Assembly (NCBI RefSeq): GCF_000364445.2
Contig: NZ_CP043538.1
Location: forward strand, 2,363,612-2,427,611
Length of the DNA: 64,000 nucleotides
Direction of reading: 5' to 3'
Source of the DNA: Methylobacterium mesophilicum SR1.6/6
Lineage (GTDB): Bacteria; Pseudomonadota; Alphaproteobacteria; Rhizobiales; Beijerinckiaceae
Shown: positions 61,072 through 64,000 of the stretch, piece by piece
Position numbering within the stretch: the first letter of the stretch is position 1
Layout of the letters: every line of letters begins with the position of its first letter
Position numbers and translations under genes: made by a program
Notes under the pieces: model-generated
What the model saw: the letters and a program-made list of their open reading frames with translations, nothing else
What the model was told of the DNA's origin: nothing
The model's database searches: none

Positions 61072-63112
61072 GAGCCGTCTCCTCGTCGGCGACCGGGCTG
61101 CCGAGGTAGGCCTCCACCACCTTCGGATCGGCCTGCACCTCGCGGGCGCTGCCCTCGGCGATCTTGTGGCCGAAATCGAGGACGCTGACGCGGTCGCACA
61201 GGCCCATGACCACGTCCATGTGGTGCTCGATCAGGATCACCGTGATGCCGGCGTCGCGGATTTTGCGGATGATCGTGGTCAATTCGGTGATGTCGGGGGC
61301 GGTCAGCCCCGCCGCGGGCTCGTCCAGGAGGAGCAGGACCGGGTCGAGGGCGAGCGCGCGGCCGATCTCCAAGAGCCGCTGCTTGCCGTAGGGCAGGTTG
61401 CGAGCCTCCACCTGCGCCAGGGCGCCGAGGCCCACGAAGTCGAGGATTGCCATGGCTCGGGCACGCTGCTCGCGCTCCTCCCGGCGGCGCCGCGGCGTGC
61501 CGAGAATCGCGTCGAACAGGTTGCCGCGGAAGCTGTGATGCAGCCCGACCAGCACGTTCTCCAGCGCGGTCATCTCCCGGAAGAGCTGCACGTTCTGGAA
61601 GGTACGGGCGACGCCCGCGTCGGCGATCTCGGAGGGCGTGCGCCCATCGAGGCGCTTCGTCCCCTGGCCGCGGGCCAGGGTCACGTTGCCGCCGGTCGGC
61701 CGATAGATGCCGGTGAGCACGTTCATCATCGTGCTCTTGCCGGACCCGTTGGGGCCAATCAGCCCGTGGATCGTGCCCGGCCGCACCGTCAGGTCGACTC
61801 CGGCCAGCGCCTTGAGGCCGCCGAACTGCATCAGGGCCTGCTCGACGGTGAGCAAAGGGTCCGCGCCCGCGCCGCCGCTCTGGGCGCTCAGCGCCGCCCC
61901 CTCGGCGTGGAGGCTCTTGCCCTCGGCCGTGTGGGCCGGGCGCAGCGCCGGGATCTTCTCGCGGAGGAAGCCGACGATCCCGTCCGGCAGGTAGTACACC
62001 ACGAACAGGATCATCAGGCCGAACACCGTCAGGCGGTAGTCGGTGACGGATTCGAGCGCGAGCGTCGCCGGGAAGAAGGCGAGGCAGAGCCCGACCGGGA
62101 CCAGCAGGGCGAACCGGTCGTCCCGGCGGCGCAGGAAGGCCAGGGCGCCCGCCACCAGGGCAGCGAGGGCGATGACACCCGCCATGATCCGCACCAGCCC
62201 GATATCGGCGAGCACGTTCGGCATCATCACGATGATCGCCGAGCCGATGATCGGCCCCGCGCGCGACTTGCGACCGCCCATCGTGACGGCGAGGAGGAAC
62301 AGCACCGTGAGTTCGAACCCGTAGGAGTTCGGCGCCACGTAGCGCTCCGACCACGCGAACAGCGCGCCCGCGAGGCCCGCCAGCGCCGCCGAGATCACGA
62401 AGGCGTAGACCTTGTAGCGGTAGACGCTGACGCCCATGCAATCGCAGGCGATCGGCGAATCGCGCAGCGCCTCGAAGGCGCGGCCGTAGGGCGAGCGCAC
62501 CACCCGGTTGACCACCAGGATCGTGGCCAGCAGCGCGAGACAGACGAGATAGTAGAATTCGAGCTTGCGCCCGGCGGCGCCCCAGGGGGCCTGGATGCCG
62601 AGGAGCGAGAAGTCGAGGACGCGGGCCGGCGGCAGGGTGATGCCCAGCGGGCCGTTGGTCAGCGGAGTCAACTCGTTGATGAAGATCTGCACGATGGTGC
62701 CGAAGGCCAGCGTCACCATGGCGAGGTAGGGGCCGGTGACCCGGAGCGCCGGCACGGCCAGCAGCACGCCGAAGGCTGAGGTCACGCCGATCCCGGCCAG
62801 GATTCCCCACCAGATCCCGAGCTTGAAGTGGAGGAACAGCACCGCCGCCGAGTAGGCACCGACACCGAACAGGCCGGCATGGCCGAGGCTCACCTGACCG
62901 GTATAGCCGACCACGATATCGAGTCCGAGGATCAGGATCGCGTAGATGGCGATCACCACCATCAGGTGGATGTAGTACGAGCTCGTGACCACGTGCGGGA
63001 ACACGGCGAGGCCGACGACCAGCAGCACGGCGCCGAGGATGCCGATGTGGCGTGACAGGCTCGGGGCGGCGGCCGGGACGGGCGCGTCGGCGGGGGCGAG
63101 GGTCTGCGCCAT
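61064..63112 (-). CDS. Fused LivM permease and LivG ATPase
   Basis: A 682-aa single polypeptide. Residues 25-385 are a LivM-type permease (LGLDIVVGYTGQVSLGHAGL, LRVTGPYLAMVTLAFGTIVQ, YRYKVYAFVISAALAGLAGA). After a polar linker (390-420), residues 422-675 are a LivG-type ATPase: Walker A IGPNGSGKST (452-461), YGKQRLLEIGRAL as signature, Walker B LLLLDEPAAGLT (593-604). In E. coli the two are separate; the fusion is known in various proteobacteria. It starts 38 bases after the livH stop. Confidence 0.92.
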   Translation of the reverse strand: MAQTLAPADAPVPAAAPSLSRHIGILGAVLLVVGLAVFPHVVTSSYYIHLMVVIAIYAILILGLDIVVGYTGQVSLGHAGLFGVGAYSAAVLFLHFKLGIWWGILAGIGVTSAFGVLLAVPALRVTGPYLAMVTLAFGTIVQIFINELTPLTNGPLGITLPPARVLDFSLLGIQAPWGAAGRKLEFYYLVCLALLATILVVNRVVRSPYGRAFEALRDSPIACDCMGVSVYRYKVYAFVISAALAGLAGALFAWSERYVAPNSYGFELTVLFLLAVTMGGRKSRAGPIIGSAIIVMMPNVLADIGLVRIMAGVIALAALVAGALAFLRRRDDRFALLVPVGLCLAFFPATLALESVTDYRLTVFGLMILFVVYYLPDGIVGFLREKIPALRPAHTAEGKSLHAEGAALSAQSGGAGADPLLTVEQALMQFGGLKALAGVDLTVRPGTIHGLIGPNGSGKSTMMNVLTGIYRPTGGNVTLARGQGTKRLDGRTPSEIADAGVARTFQNVQLFREMTALENVLVGLHHSFRGNLFDAILGTPRRRREEREQRARAMAILDFVGLGALAQVEARNLPYGKQRLLEIGRALALDPVLLLLDEPAAGLTAPDITELTTIIRKIRDAGITVILIEHHMDVVMGLCDRVSVLDFGHKIAEGSAREVQADPKVVEAYLGSPVADEETAHA

Positions 63113-63150
63113 GGCTCAGACTGCCGTGAGGGTTGCGCGGGCGGTCACGG

Positions 63151-64000
63151 TCAGACCTTCTTGATGACGGCCTTGCCGAATAGGCCGACCGGGCGGATGG
63201 AGAGGACGACGAGAAGCAGGATCAGACCCGGCACATCCTTGTAGCCGGTCGAGATGTAGAAGCCCGTCAGCGTCTCCGCGACACCGAGGATCAGGCCGCC
63301 GACGATGACGCCGAGCCCAGATTCGAGGCCGCCGATGATCGCCACCGCGAAGGCCTTGAGGGCCAGGACGGAGCCCATGGTGGCACCGGTCAGCGTCACG
63401 GGCGCCACCAGCACGCCCGCGAAGGCCGCCGTCATGGCGCTGATCGAGTAGGACAGGGTGATGACCTTCTGAGTGTTGATGCCCATCAGCCCGGCGGCAT
63501 CGATGTCGTTGGAGGTGGCGACGACCGCCTTCCCCCAGATCGACTTCCGATTGAAGATCTCCACCGCCAGCATCATGAGCAGTGCCCCCGCGACGATCAG
63601 CAGTTCCATCGGCAGGATGCGCACGCCGCCGACCTGCAGGGCGGTCTCGGGGAGCGGGGACGGGAATTTCAGGTCGTCGCGGCCCCAGATATTCTCGGCG
63701 ACGTTCTTGAAGATGATGCCGAGCGCGATGGTGGCCATGATCCACCCGTACTCGGACTTGATCTTCACGGCAGGGCGCACGCCGAGGCGCTCCACCACGG
63801 CCCCCAGGGCGAAGCCGAAGACTAGGACCAGCGGGATCATCAGCCAGTAGCCGACGAACGGCACCAAGGTCAGTCCGAAGAGGGCTCCGAGCGCCAGCGC
63901 CTCGCCCTGTCCGAAGTTGAGCGTCTTCGAAGTCGCGAAGGTGAGCTGATAGCCGAACGCGATGGCGGCGTAGATCATGCCGACCGCGACGCCGGACGCG
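63151..64000 (-). CDS. livH: Branched-chain amino acid ABC transporter permease LivH (5' part missing)
   Basis: LivH-type inner-membrane permease cut by the right edge; the frame stays open from the stop at 63151 to base 64000 (GVAVGMIYAAIAFGYQLTFA at the right end). Visible features are the LNFGQGEALALGALFGLTLV segment that replaces the usual NFAHG motif, GVRPAVKIKSEYGWIMATIA and AFAVAIIGGLESGLGVIVGG. The ATG at 63978 is internal to the first membrane helix, so the true start is probably outside the window. First visible gene of livH-livMG-livF. Confidence 0.9.
   Translation of the reverse strand, partial: ASGVAVGMIYAAIAFGYQLTFATSKTLNFGQGEALALGALFGLTLVPFVGYWLMIPLVLVFGFALGAVVERLGVRPAVKIKSEYGWIMATIALGIIFKNVAENIWGRDDLKFPSPLPETALQVGGVRILPMELLIVAGALLMMLAVEIFNRKSIWGKAVVATSNDIDAAGLMGINTQKVITLSYSISAMTAAFAGVLVAPVTLTGATMGSVLALKAFAVAIIGGLESGLGVIVGGLILGVAETLTGFYISTGYKDVPGLILLLVVLSIRPVGLFGKAVIKKV

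Noticed and set aside
1..64000. tRNA, rRNA, insertion sequence, prophage or toxin-antitoxin genes
   Set aside because: I looked for the T-loop GGTTCGAATCC-type signature, transposase motifs and phage genes by eye and found none; a covariance-model scan would be needed to exclude a tRNA fully.

Overview
The window is 64 kb of very GC-rich (roughly 70%) DNA from what looks like an alphaproteobacterium of the Methylobacterium type. That placement is an inference. It rests on the base composition, the FixK/FNR-type sites, and a gene mix (Hint-domain protein, GCG_CRPN protein, DUF4344, DUF1236, triple-BON protein, DUF892 ferritin-like protein, LivM-LivG fusion) that I associate with Methylobacteriaceae and related Hyphomicrobiales. 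I saw no rRNA, tRNA, CRISPR array, insertion sequence or phage gene.

Layout. (1) 1-2041, minus: the end of a sugar ABC transporter, with a truncated MalF-type permease and its binding protein. (2) 2.05-3.9 kb: a gene graveyard holding broken pieces of a TPR-type adenylate cyclase and an AcrB-type RND pump. (3) 3.9-18.6 kb: mostly single-gene units for envelope and stress functions. These are a Hint-domain protein, a formylglycine-generating-enzyme (SUMF1) remnant, aquaporin Z, an HdeD-type membrane protein, a TAXI binding protein, a ferritin-like DUF892 protein, small secreted Gly/Tyr-rich proteins, a phospholipase A2-like secreted protein, an AraC regulator, a DUF4344 metallopeptidase and a three-BON protein. 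Several carry TTGA-N6-TCAA (FixK/FNR-type) boxes upstream, pointing to low-oxygen control. (4) 18.9-26.5 kb, minus: a tightly overlapping five-gene operon, SWIM zinc finger - DUF5691 - MoxR AAA+ - DUF5682 - VWA, a conserved but poorly understood AAA/VWA chaperone-like module.

(5) 27.5-44.4 kb: a two-armed catabolic island. The plus arm (metallo-hydrolase, NIPSNAP, beta-hydroxyacid dehydrogenase, aldehyde dehydrogenase, carboxymuconolactone decarboxylase-like protein, MFS transporter, second dehydrogenase, cupin, double-CMD protein) ends with a GntR/FCD regulator. The minus arm holds two LigI-like amidohydrolases, an SMP-30 lactonase, two MFS transporters, an RraA-like aldolase and a DUF1932 dehydrogenase. 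It begins beside a divergent IclR regulator, with a GAAACG-A-CGTTTC palindrome between them. Together they suggest uptake and breakdown of an organic acid, lactone or aromatic ring-cleavage product whose identity I cannot fix.

(6) 44.5-60.2 kb: a type I secretion operon (a 704-aa protein with four repeats of about 105 aa, a PrtD-type ABC exporter and an HlyD-type adaptor) next to a glycan cluster. The cluster contains a glycosyltransferase fused to a thymidylate-kinase-like P-loop domain, a methyltransferase-like protein, a CgeB-like glycosyltransferase, a 1065-aa double glycosyltransferase and a 622-aa orphan protein. I infer that they may make a secreted or surface glycoconjugate. (7) 60.3-64.0 kb, minus: a branched-chain amino acid type ABC transporter (LivF, a fused LivM-LivG, and LivH running off the window).

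Starts were chosen by ribosome-binding site, overlap with the upstream gene and family N-terminus. Many other long open frames on the opposite strand are GC-rich shadows of these genes and were left out.
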